A stretch of DNA of 64,000 nt, from the NCBI RefSeq assembly GCF_900111945.1, contig NZ_FOYO01000003.1, positions 9,158 through 73,157 on the forward strand. The letters are read 5' to 3'. This DNA comes from Litoreibacter janthinus (GTDB lineage Bacteria > Pseudomonadota > Alphaproteobacteria > Rhodobacterales > Rhodobacteraceae). The position numbers and the translations under genes are program-made. Under the pieces are notes generated by a model. That model worked only from the letters and a program-made list of their open reading frames with translations. It was not told the DNA's origin and searched no databases. This document shows positions 52,203-61,900 of the stretch, in pieces. Positions within the stretch are counted from its first letter, which is position 1; each line of letters starts with the position of its first letter.

Positions 52203-53273
52203 CTACAGCGTGGTAACCCGTGGGTTACCTTCATCCTTCAACGCGTCTTCGAAGGCTTTGATCGCCCGCTGAAGCCGCGCCTTTGGAACCGAGGCGTAGT
52301 CCTGCTTGGACACGATCCGGCATTCCCCTTGGCGGGCAGTTACTTTGGTTTGGCCGACGTGGAACTCGAACTTCTGACGCCCGACCCGCAGCTTGGGTTT
52401 TTCCTGCTTGGGGGCTGCCTTGGCGAAATCCGCCAGCACAGCGTTCTGCGCATCTGCGGTCTCGGCCACGTTCAGCCGCGTGCGCAGGTCGGCCAGATCC
52501 CCCTGCCCCGCTTTCAACGCCTTGGCCACATCCACACCCAGGTTGCGCGAGATCGCCTTGGGCCAGCGCAATTCGTCACGCAGGGTTTCCAGCACCAGCA
52601 CGAAGGAGCGGATATAGCTCTTCTTCATCTTGTGCAGCGCGCCATAGAGGCGGTTTACCAATTCGTCAGCGGACTGTTCTTTGACGGCTTCGTCTTGCGC
52701 GGCGGTGATCGCAACCTGCGCCATTTCCGCAAAGGTCAGATCCTCGCGAACGACGTTCTCCTCGACCATGTCGATGTAGCGGTCGATCGGCAGGTCGTCC
52801 CCGTCCACCACCCGCGCCGTGATCGTGGCGAATGCGGCGTCTCCGGTTTCAGCAGAAAGCTGGCTGATGGCGGTGAACCGGCGCCAGCCTTTCTTCAACT
52901 GCAAGCGCCCGTCTGGTCCGCGATACAGCTCCACCGGTTCTTTCTGACCACGGGCACGGATGGAGGCCTTCAGCTCCTCCATCTCGTCGCTTTGGGCGAC
53001 AGCCTCCAGCTCCAGCCGGTCGCGGGGCAGGTCATCCGTGTGGACCTCCGAGATGTCGACCTTGGTCAGCACCCTGCCCTCGCCCGCTGCGACACGAAAC
53101 GCCTTGGCGTCCTCGGCGTTCTGGCGGCGTTGTTCGACCTTGGCTTCGGTGCTTTCGGTCAGGCTTTCTGCGGCGTCACGGACAGCCGCGCCCATCGGGC
53201 CAACAGAGCGTTCGCGCGGGGCGACAGATTTGGTCTCCAATGGCGCGAAGCCGAATTTGTTATCGCGGGTCAT
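52203..53273 (-). CDS. parB: ParB-type plasmid partition protein
   Basis: A 356-aa protein with a ParB nuclease-like N-terminal domain: RGQKEPVELYRGPDGRLQLK and GWRRFTAISQLS, then a VEENVVREDLTFAEMAQVAI stretch and a helix-turn-helix region. A KLRVGRQKFEFHVGQTKVTA segment near the C-terminus completes it. It binds parS and is moved by ParA ATP cycling. The start overlaps the parA stop by 1 base in an ATGA arrangement. The ParB ORF could extend to 53312 but that start is inside parA. The candidate parS sites are at and just after its 3' end. Confidence 0.9.
   Translation of the reverse strand: MTRDNKFGFAPLETKSVAPRERSVGPMGAAVRDAAESLTESTEAKVEQRRQNAEDAKAFRVAAGEGRVLTKVDISEVHTDDLPRDRLELEAVAQSDEMEELKASIRARGQKEPVELYRGPDGRLQLKKGWRRFTAISQLSAETGDAAFATITARVVDGDDLPIDRYIDMVEENVVREDLTFAEMAQVAITAAQDEAVKEQSADELVNRLYGALHKMKKSYIRSFVLVLETLRDELRWPKAISRNLGVDVAKALKAGQGDLADLRTRLNVAETADAQNAVLADFAKAAPKQEKPKLRVGRQKFEFHVGQTKVTARQGECRIVSKQDYASVPKARLQRAIKAFEDALKDEGNPRVTTL
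52212..52229. promoter_or_regulatory. candidate parS centromere site 2, inside the 3' end of parB
   Basis: GGTAACCCGTGGGTTACC is the reverse complement of site 1. It lies within the last codons of parB (encoding PRVTT), so the coding sequence and site are combined. The centres of the two sites are 32 bp apart, near three helical turns. Confidence 0.7.
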
Positions 53274-54583
53274 CAGCGTGTCTCCTTTCCTTGCTCTGCC
53301 TGACGTCTCCAAGAGGCCAGCAGAGTGTTTCGGAATTCGTCATAGGCGCGGTCAAAACTTTGCCGCGCACGCTTCCACGTCTCGCGGGTCATTTGCCGGT
53401 AGTCCTGCTCGTAAACGCTCATCTGAAAGCGCCCCGATTGCTCCACCGCGCGTGTCATCTCGATCGGGTTCGCGCAAACATCCGCGCCGAACACATTGCG
53501 GAACGCATCCATCATCGCGGCGTGCAGCGGGTTGTTGGCTTCGAAACGCGTCATGAGGAGGCGTACATCATGGAACTGTTTCGGCAGCGTTAACCCTGCG
53601 TCCGCGGCGAGGGTCGCGAAACCTTCGGAGATGTCCTGCATCGCGTCGCCCAGCTGCCCCAGATAGGACGTCGTTGAATCGTATTCCCAATAGCCCGGAC
53701 CGGAAGGGATATAGAGGATGTCCGCCGCGAAGGCCGCGTTGAGGGACTGGTATCCGATGGCGGGTGGGCAGTCGAAGATGATCAGGTCGTATTGGTCGTC
53801 GGGCAGCTCGTCCAGATAGCGGGCGACACATCCGAAGAATGACCATGCCTTGTGGAGCGAGCGGTACTGGGCGCTGGCAAACTCGACAAAAGCTGCATTG
53901 GCGCAGCTGGGGATGATGTCGATGGTGGGCCAGCAGGTCGGCTGGATGAAATCCTGAAACCGCTGCGCGCCGATGGATTGCACATCCTCGGGCAACTCGT
54001 CGGATGACGGGTAGGGGCAGTCATCGGGGTCGTCATAACCTTCGGTGATCCGGTCCGCCTCGCGGCACAGGTCGCGACACATGATGCCCCAGACGGTGTT
54101 GGTTTCCTTCACCTCGTTCAGCCCCATGGAGTGGGTCAGCGTCGCCTGCGGGTCAAAGTCGATGCACAACACGCGGTAGCCATCGAGCGCGGCGGCATTG
54201 GCGAGGTGTTGGGCGACGACCGTTTTGCCGACACCGCCTTTGAAGTTTGAAACCGCCACCCGCATCGCGCGACCCTTGGGGCGTTCGGGGCGCAGGTTGC
54301 GGCCACGGAATTTGACACGCAGGCGCAGCTCGTTGATCTCCTCCAGCGTGAACCAGCGCTGGCGACCATCTTCCTGTGTCTCGCCTTGGGGCAGGGAGGG
54401 GTCGTCCGCCAGCTTCTTGCGCAGCGTGTCCGCAGGCACACCGAACATGAACTGGGATATCTCCCAGATCGAGAAGGGGCGGAGGGTCTTGGTTTCCCCC
54501 GGAGAGAAAGTCGCGCGGCGCACAGCGGTTTGCTGCGCGAGGGAGCGCTCGTTCATGGATTGAAGGTCTGAATGATCTCGCAT
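53273..54583 (-). CDS. parA: ParA-type plasmid partition ATPase
   Basis: A 436-aa protein with an N-terminal DNA-binding region of MerR type (about 35-95: FSIWEISQFMFGVPADTLRK and RQRWFTLEEINELRL). The deviant Walker A KGGVGKT (115-121) follows, then CIDFDPQATLTHSMG and the Walker B YDLIIFDCPPAIGYQSL. This is the type Ia ParA layout, which usually represses its own operon through the N-terminal domain. The start at 54583 (MRDHSDLQS) follows AGGCAAA; the longer frame to 54658 lacks a ribosome site. It is divergent from the replication gene across the origin-like gap. Confidence 0.92.
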   Translation of the reverse strand: MRDHSDLQSMNERSLAQQTAVRRATFSPGETKTLRPFSIWEISQFMFGVPADTLRKKLADDPSLPQGETQEDGRQRWFTLEEINELRLRVKFRGRNLRPERPKGRAMRVAVSNFKGGVGKTVVAQHLANAAALDGYRVLCIDFDPQATLTHSMGLNEVKETNTVWGIMCRDLCREADRITEGYDDPDDCPYPSSDELPEDVQSIGAQRFQDFIQPTCWPTIDIIPSCANAAFVEFASAQYRSLHKAWSFFGCVARYLDELPDDQYDLIIFDCPPAIGYQSLNAAFAADILYIPSGPGYWEYDSTTSYLGQLGDAMQDISEGFATLAADAGLTLPKQFHDVRLLMTRFEANNPLHAAMMDAFRNVFGADVCANPIEMTRAVEQSGRFQMSVYEQDYRQMTRETWKRARQSFDRAYDEFRNTLLASWRRQAEQGKETR

Positions 54584-54749
54584 TTTGCCTGCTCTTGTTA
54601 TTGTGCGTTTTCTGTTGAATAACGGGAAAACCTGAAACACGCAAAACCCAAATTCCAAAATATCGCGTTTTTCACCGATTCGGGCGATTTGCGGGATTTG
54701 GCGGATTCAGCGGAAGTTTCTGGACTAGATGTGGTGACACCTGATTGCG

Positions 54750-54793
54750 ATAGGGTCTGAATAGGGTGACAGCAGACACTAAATAGGGTGACA
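54750..54793 (+). repeat. helically phased iterons
   Basis: Three copies of ATAGGGT (54750-54756, 54761-54767, 54783-54789) with 11 and 22 bp between starts. Two of them extend to AATAGGGTGACA. The spacing places all copies on one face of the helix, as expected for initiator binding. Confidence 0.65.
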
Positions 54794-54800
54794 CCAATGC

Positions 54801-54814
54801 TGTCACCTATCACC
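54801..54814 (-). repeat. inverted repeat arm 1 at the origin
   Basis: TGTCACCTATCACC here has as its reverse complement GGTGATAGGTGACA, which matches 13 of 14 bases of the arm at 54989-55002. The core GGTGACA is shared with the iterons. Confidence 0.6.
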
Positions 54815-54980
54815 AATATACCTATTTCTTTCTTTTGATTTGGAAGATTTTCGAATAATCCCGTCTTTGCAAACCTGTTGACAGAAAACGGGAAATCATG
54901 CCTTTGTCATCCTCAAGCAGAATCGCATCCAAAGAAGATGCAAGCAGCCGTTAAGGCGTTGAGGCAAAAGACCGGACCGC

Positions 54981-55724
54981 ATGGATCCGGCGATAGGTGA
55001 CAGGCATGGTATCGTGGAACTCAAGAAGCTGACAGGGCCCCAAGCGGGGTCCATGAAATATGATCTGCTGACTGCCCTTGGGGTGGCAGGGCTTCATGGC
55101 AGTCCGACTTTGCAGACCTCGTTGATGCGGCTCTCTGCGATGGTCACAGCGCGCTACAACTGGCGACTGGATGAAATCTCGATCGGGCAAACAGAACTGG
55201 CGCGGCTCTGGGCGGTGAACGAGCGGACGGTCAAGCGCGAGATGAAACGGCTGACCCAAGACGGATGGATGATCTGTGTGCGACCCGGAGTGCGGGGCAG
55301 GGTCGGGGCTTACCGCCTGAATTATGCGCGCATCTATGAGAACACCCAACCTTGCTGGGCGGCCGTCGGACCAGACTTTGCGGATCGCATGGAAGAGATG
55401 TCAGGCGCCCGCCGCGTGGTGAAAGTTGATTTCAAAGCGAGTGCTGCGAATGTTGTTCCGCTCAGTCCCGTTCCTGAGGGAGCGACAGGGTGGGCCGCCG
55501 TTGCGCGCCGCCTGCAACACGGCCATCCGGAAATGTATGAAAGCTGGTTTGCAAAACTGAAGGAAGGGCCGGAGCGGGCAGGGGAATTAAATCTTGTCGC
55601 GCCCAACGCATTCGTCGCGGGGTATATAGCAACGCATCTTTTGCAATTTGTACAAGAAGCAGTGGTTTTGGAAGCGAAAGCCTCGCAAAATCCGGCGCCA
55701 CGGGTCGTATTGTCTTGCGTTTAA
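54981..55724 (+). CDS. DnaA-like plasmid replication initiator
   Basis: A 247-aa protein with a winged-helix-like DNA-binding region (about 55-115: RYNWRLDEISIGQTELARLW, then NERTVKREMKRLTQDGWMI). The C-terminal domain (about 165-240) resembles the DnaA N-terminal domain: WAAVARRLQHGHPEMYESWF, LNLVAPNAFVAGYIATHLLQ. Short initiators of this type define the DnaA-like plasmid class of Rhodobacterales; they lack the AAA domain of chromosomal DnaA. The gene is divergent from parA-parB. The ATG at 54981 lacks a strong ribosome site; MKYDLLTALG at 55053 is an alternative start. Confidence 0.83.
   Translation: MDPAIGDRHGIVELKKLTGPQAGSMKYDLLTALGVAGLHGSPTLQTSLMRLSAMVTARYNWRLDEISIGQTELARLWAVNERTVKREMKRLTQDGWMICVRPGVRGRVGAYRLNYARIYENTQPCWAAVGPDFADRMEEMSGARRVVKVDFKASAANVVPLSPVPEGATGWAAVARRLQHGHPEMYESWFAKLKEGPERAGELNLVAPNAFVAGYIATHLLQFVQEAVVLEAKASQNPAPRVVLSCV
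54989..55002 (+). repeat. inverted repeat arm 2 at the start of the initiator gene
   Basis: GGCGATAGGTGACA matches the reverse complement of arm 1 (54801-54814) at 13 of 14 bases. It overlaps the first codons of the annotated initiator start at 54981, which suggests either autoregulation by binding over the start or a true start further downstream at 55053. Confidence 0.55.
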
Positions 55725-55906
55725 AGACAGCGGCCCCTTTGCATACCTCGTAATTCATTGAAAACAAATAAAAAAAATTGCCATGTGTCCCTGCGTCAAC
55801 ATGTTTCGTAAACGGCCCCTTAATTTCGGCAAGATATTGCCTAACTGTTGAACGAACGCCACATCTGTGCGAGCTTCTGATCAAACCGTTATTCCGGAGC
55901 TTTTAC

Positions 55907-58900
55907 ATGTTTGCTTTCCATACCCAGTCCGACACTTTTCCCATTGTACGTAAAAAGTTGACATTACGCTCAACCACATCGGCTTTAGCGGTGAGCACAC
56001 TGATCGCGATGGCGGGGCTTTATCCGGTAAATGAAGCGGTTGCTCAGGACGCCCAATGGATTGGACCGACGGGTACACCAGCAGCGGGCAGCTCTGGCAA
56101 CTGGGACACAACTCCTGGAACGTTACTTAACTGGGTGCCAACCGGCGGCGTGGGTGCCCCAGGCTTCAACAACGGTGATAACGTAACTTTCTCGCCCGGG
56201 CTCTACACCGTGACGCTGGCAGAGAATGTCACCATCGGAAATATGATCCTGAACGGGAACACGACGATTGACGGCGGCGCGTTCGTCCTGACCTTCGACA
56301 ACTCGGTTGCGGGTGACGAGCTTCTGACCGTAAACGCCGATAGCGTCATCAATGCGGAGTTCACTGGCAACTCGGGGAGCTTCTCGATTTCGGGAGCGGG
56401 CAATCTGACGTTCGGCCAAGATGTCCAGGCTCTGGGTTTCGTGACACCAGCCAATGGGGCGATCACGAATAACGGGACGGGTCAGGTTACGTTTGCTGGT
56501 GCAGTGAATGCCGGATCAGTCGTTAACAATGGCACGCTGATGACGCTTCAGGGGGTGGTCAGTGGTGATGTTCTGAACACGGGCAACCTGATCCTTTCGG
56601 GCACGGCGAACGACGATGTGACCAACTCTGGCACTGGTGCCATGCAAGTTGACGGCACAGTCACTGGCACGCTGACGAACTCGGTCACATCTACTGGTGA
56701 GATCATTCTGAATGGCGCGAACGTCGGAATCGTCAACAACTCCGGCACAGGAAGCACGCTGACCGTAGCGGCGGACTCGACGTCTGGTGCGGCTGTTACC
56801 AATGCGGGTGCTTTGAATCTGGACGGCGGCAACCTGACAGGCGCAACCAGCCTGACCAACACCGGCACAACGACATTCGTCGGTGCTGAAACACTGGCGG
56901 CCAATACGATTTCTAACACCGGCGCAGGTTCGGTCGCGGTTGGCGCGGGCTCTTTGACTGCGACTGCTGGCGATCTCGTTAACTCCGGCACAGGCGGAAT
57001 AACCGTATCGACGGGAACCGTCTCCGCTACGGGTGCGATCACCAATAGCAGCTCGCTCGAGATGACGGACGCTGGCACGATCTCTTCCGGAACGGGTCTG
57101 ACCAACACCGGCACGCTGACAATCGGCGGTGGCACAGTGAACGGCGCAGTGACCAACAACACGGGCGGCACGATCAATGCGAACGCCGGTAACTTTGCCG
57201 GTCTGGTGACCAACACGGACGGCGCGTTGAATATGGGCGGTGGCTCTTTCGGTGGGGGCGTTACAACGACGGCAGGCACTGTAAGCCTGACAGCGGACAC
57301 CAGCATCTCCGGCACCTTCGCAAGCAGTGCTGCAATCACCGGTGACGGTGGCGATCATGACATTACTGGTCTGACCAGCTTCACCTCGGATGCGGCGATT
57401 GCCTCGGGCGCGGGCACGGTCGGCATTGCGGCGACAACGGTCACCCTGAATAACGGAACGGCATTGAGCGGCAATGTGGGCTTCACCGGCACCGATGTGA
57501 CAATCAACACAGGCGTGACGGTTGCAGGGACGGTGAACGTCAACACCACGAACCTGAACATTGGACCAACCGTTGCCATCGATATTGGCGGCGGCACCTC
57601 GGTGACAGGCGCGCTGCAAAACGACGACGCGACCGCCAACATCACGGCCGGCGCGGTGGCCAGCCTGACCCAAATCGGCACGGGTACTGCCGTGACCACA
57701 GTGTCCGGAACCGGCTCTATCACCGGGCTGAGCGACGTTGACGCGGGTGCTTTGGTTGTCGATGGCGCCAACGCCAGCGTTGCGGATGTGCAAATGGACG
57801 GCCTTGGCTTCGGCATGGACAACGGCGCGACTGCGACCACCCTAACACAAGGCACAGGGACGTCAGCGATCAACGGTGCGGCCACCGAGGTGACCGGACT
57901 TGTTACGATCAACGGCGGCACAGTGACCGTTGAAGACGCAACCATCGGCGGTTTGACTCTGGCTGCAGGCCAGACCTCTACCTTGATCAATGCGACGGTC
58001 GATGATGACGGCCTGTCCAACGCGGGCACCTTGGTGACTGCGGGCACCGTGACCGTCAACAGCGCCTTCTCCAACACAGGCACGCTGTCTATTGGCGCGG
58101 ACACGACCTTGCTCGGAACCTATGCGTATTCCGGTGCTGGCGTGATCGGTGCGACCAACAACCTGACTTTCGGGGGTGCAGGTTCCGTTGCTCTGCTTGA
58201 GGGCGCGACTGTTGGCGGCAACGTGACCTTTGACATGGCGAGCCTGATTACAGCGGCAAACCTGACCCAGAACGGCACGCTGAGCTATGCGCTGACCAAC
58301 CAAGCCAACTTAACCGCCACAGGCGCGATCTTCACGACAGATGCCGCGACCGATTTTAGCGGCCAAAACGTGACCAATGACGGCACGATCAACGTGAACG
58401 CAGACACCACCAATATTGGCGATCTGGTCAACAACACCGATATCAACATTGCGGCGGGCACGACGCTGGCCGCGACGACGATTACCAACAATGACACGAT
58501 CGAGGTTGGCGCTGGCGCTACACTGCAAGGCACCGGCAACACATATGACAACAACGGCACACTGAACGTGGCTGTGGGTGGCACCGTCACGGACGCGGGC
58601 AACATCAACAACAACGGAGCGACGGCGGCCCCCGCGGGCAGCGGCAGCATCACCTTTGCGAACGGCGGCACGCTGACCTCCGGCGACACGATCAACAACA
58701 CCGGCACCATTGCGGTGACATCCGGCATAGTGACAACGACGGGCAACATTGCCAACGGGTTCAACAACGTAGCCGCAGGGCAGGGCATCCCAACGGGCGG
58801 CGGCATCCTGAACCTGAGCACTGGTTCGATGGATGTCACCGGCGCGATTACCAGCCAAGGGCCGGGTTCGAGCATCTCTGTCGGCAGCGGCCAGACCCTG

Positions 58901-61900
58901 ACAGCCACCGGCGGCATCACCAACAATTTCGGCTCGACCATCACCAACACAGCCGGCTTCATCGGCAACGGTGGGACGGCGACCAACATCACCATGACCG
59001 GCGGGTCGGTGACCAACACCGGCACGATTGTGGGCGACATTTCCACCGCGTCCGGCCCGACCGGCGGCTCGATCAATAACGCGGGCGGCTCGATTTTTGG
59101 CGACATCACGTCCAACAGCAGCGAAACCGTGAACAACACCGGCGGCACCATCACCGGCAACGTGCAGGCCAGCGGCGGCGACTTCACCAACACCAACGGC
59201 ACCGTCACCGGCAATGCCGTGACCAATGGCGGCACCTTCCTGAATGACGGCACCGGCGTAGTGGCCGGCACGGTTTCGATCGGGGCAGGGACGTTCAACA
59301 ACAGCTCCACCGGCGACGGCGGCGCGACAACGGCAGGCACCGGAGCAGTGATCGCCAATGGCGGCACACTGATCAACAGCGGTATCATCGGCGGCGCGGT
59401 ATCCGGGTCGACCGGCTCGGTCACCAACACCGGCACCATTCAAGGCAGCCTGACCCAAAACGGCACCGGCACCGTCAACAACGATGGTGGTGTCATCGAA
59501 GGCACGCTGACCAGCACGGACACGGCGAGCGTTTCCAACATTGGCGGCCAGATCAACTCTTTGGGGGCGGATACCGACACCAACACGGTCAACGGTGCGC
59601 TGACCAACACCGGCGCTGGCAGCGTTATTACCGGCAACCTGACCAACAATTCGACGGCGCTGACCAACAACTCCGGTGGCGGGTCTATCACGGGCAACGT
59701 CCAGACCGCAGGCGCGGTGGACAACTCTGCGGGTGGTAGCATCGGCGGGACACTCGCAAGCACATCTGGCACCGTGAACAACGACGGCGGCACGATCAAC
59801 TCCGGCGGCGTGGTGGGCGACACGAACAGCGTTGCGGGCAACCTGAGCAACATTGGCGGCACGATCACCGGCAACCTGACGTCGAGCGCGGGCACCGTGA
59901 CGAACACGGGCGCGACGTCTTCGATCACCGGCAATGTCCAGACCGCAGGCGCGGTGGACAACTCGGGCGGCAGCATCGGCGGCAACCTGACCTCGACCTC
60001 GGGTGCGGTTGACAACGTCGGCGGCACGATTGGCGGCACGGCTTCTGTGGCTGGCGCATTCGACAACTCCGGCGGTGGTGACGTTACTGGCACATTGACC
60101 AGCTCGGCTGGCACCGTGAACAACGACGGCGGCACGATCAACTCGGGCGGCGTGGTGGGCGACACCAACAGCGTTGCGGGCAACCTGAGCAACATTGGCG
60201 GCACGATCACCGGCAACCTGACGTCGAGCGCGGGCACCGTGACGAACACGGGCGCGACGTCTTCGATCACCGGCAATGTCCAGACCGCAGGCGCGGTGGA
60301 CAACTCGGGCGGCAGCATCGGCGGCAACCTGACCTCGACCTCGGGTGCGGTTGACAACGTCGGCGGCACGATTGGCGGCACGGCTTCTGTGGCTGGCGCA
60401 TTCGACAACTCCGGCGGTGGTGACGTGGCTGGCACGTTGACCAGCAGCGCGGGCATCGTGAACAACGACGGCGGCACGATCAACTCCGGCGGCGTGGTGG
60501 GTGACACCAACGCGGTCGCGGGTGATGTGAGCAACGCAGGCGGTACGATCACCGGCAACCTGACCAGTTCTGGCGGCGGGCTGACCAGCAACGCTGGCGG
60601 TACGATCACTGGCAACATCGAAGTGGCTGGCACCTCTGACAACACCGGCGGCACAATTGGCGGCAATCTCACCAACAACTCCGGCACATTCACAAATGGC
60701 GCGGGCGGCAGCGTTGGCGGGACGACGACCATCAATGATGGCACCGTGATTTCTGACGGCGGCACCTTCGGCAGCGATGTGACCCTGAACAGCGGCGCAA
60801 GTGCCACGTTCAGCATCACCGGCAACACCACGATCAATGGCAACGTGACCAACGCAGGCACCGTGGATAACGCGGGTGCAGGCGCTGCGGCTGAATTGAC
60901 TGTTGCGGGCACCACCGGCTCCAACGGGATGTTCACCAACGATGGCTCTCTGGCGGATGCGGCGGCTACGGGTCTGACCGTCACGGCGAACGACATCGTG
61001 CTGACCACGAACTCTAACGTGGGTGCGGGCGTGACCCTGAACGGTAACATCTCCAACGCGGGTATTCAGGATCTGGCCTCTGACTTGACGGGTAACCTGA
61101 CAGTCGCGCCAACCGGTGACACCGACATTGTGGCAAGCATCGATGCTGGCGGCTTTGACATCACCAACAATTCGTCCCTTGTGGGCCTGAATGGTGGTCT
61201 GACGGTTGAAACCGGCAACGCTGTGACCGGAGTGCGGTCGCTCGACAACAATGGCGACCTGATCCTTGAGGACAACGCGAGCGTCACTGTGGACACTGTG
61301 GCGGCTGGTCCGACGTCTAATGGCAACGCGATTGGTGGCTTCACCAACGCGGGCACCACGACGCTGGGCGCGAATGCGACCCTGACGGCGGATAGCATCA
61401 CCAACGAAAGCGGCACCATCAACATTGGCACAAGCGCCAGCTTGATCGGTACCGGGAATACGTATGACAACAACGCTGTGATGAATGTTGCGGATCTCGG
61501 CTCCATCGTGGATGCGGGCGCGATCAATAACAACACCGGCGGCGGCGTTATCAATTTCCTTGGTAACGGCACCATCAACGCGGATAGCGACAATCTGGGC
61601 GGCGAGGCGCTGAACAACACTGGCGTTATCACCACCGCAGGCACCGGCGGCACAATCACTGTGGGTGACGGCACCGCTGATCTGCTTAACAACACTGCTG
61701 GCGGCACGATCACTATCGGCGCGGGCGACACGTTCGGCGGCGGGGCTGTGACGCTGGACAACACCGGCGCTGGCTCGCAAATCGACATCGGCACAGGGTC
61801 GAGCTTGGTCGTTGATACCTTCAGCAACACCTCGGGCGCGACCATCAACAACGATGGCACGATCACCCAGACTGCGGCTGTCGTGACCAACGGCGCTGGC

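Larger units (their letters stand above)
54584..54980. other. likely replication origin and divergent parA/initiator promoter region
   Basis: No gene was found in this AT-richer 397-bp gap. ATAGGGT occurs in direct orientation at 54750, 54761 and 54783, spaced 11 and 22 bp (one and two helical turns); the last two are parts of the 12-bp repeat AATAGGGTGACA at 54760-54771 and 54782-54793. TGTCACC at 54801-54807 is an inverted copy. An ACGGGAAA motif appears near both ends (54622 and 54889), each after CTGTTGA. These iteron-like repeats next to an initiator gene mark a probable origin or autoregulatory operator. Confidence 0.65.

Noticed and set aside
59700..60600. CRISPR-like direct repeats
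   Set aside because: The repeats are long, tandem and within one coding frame, with no spacers or cas genes.
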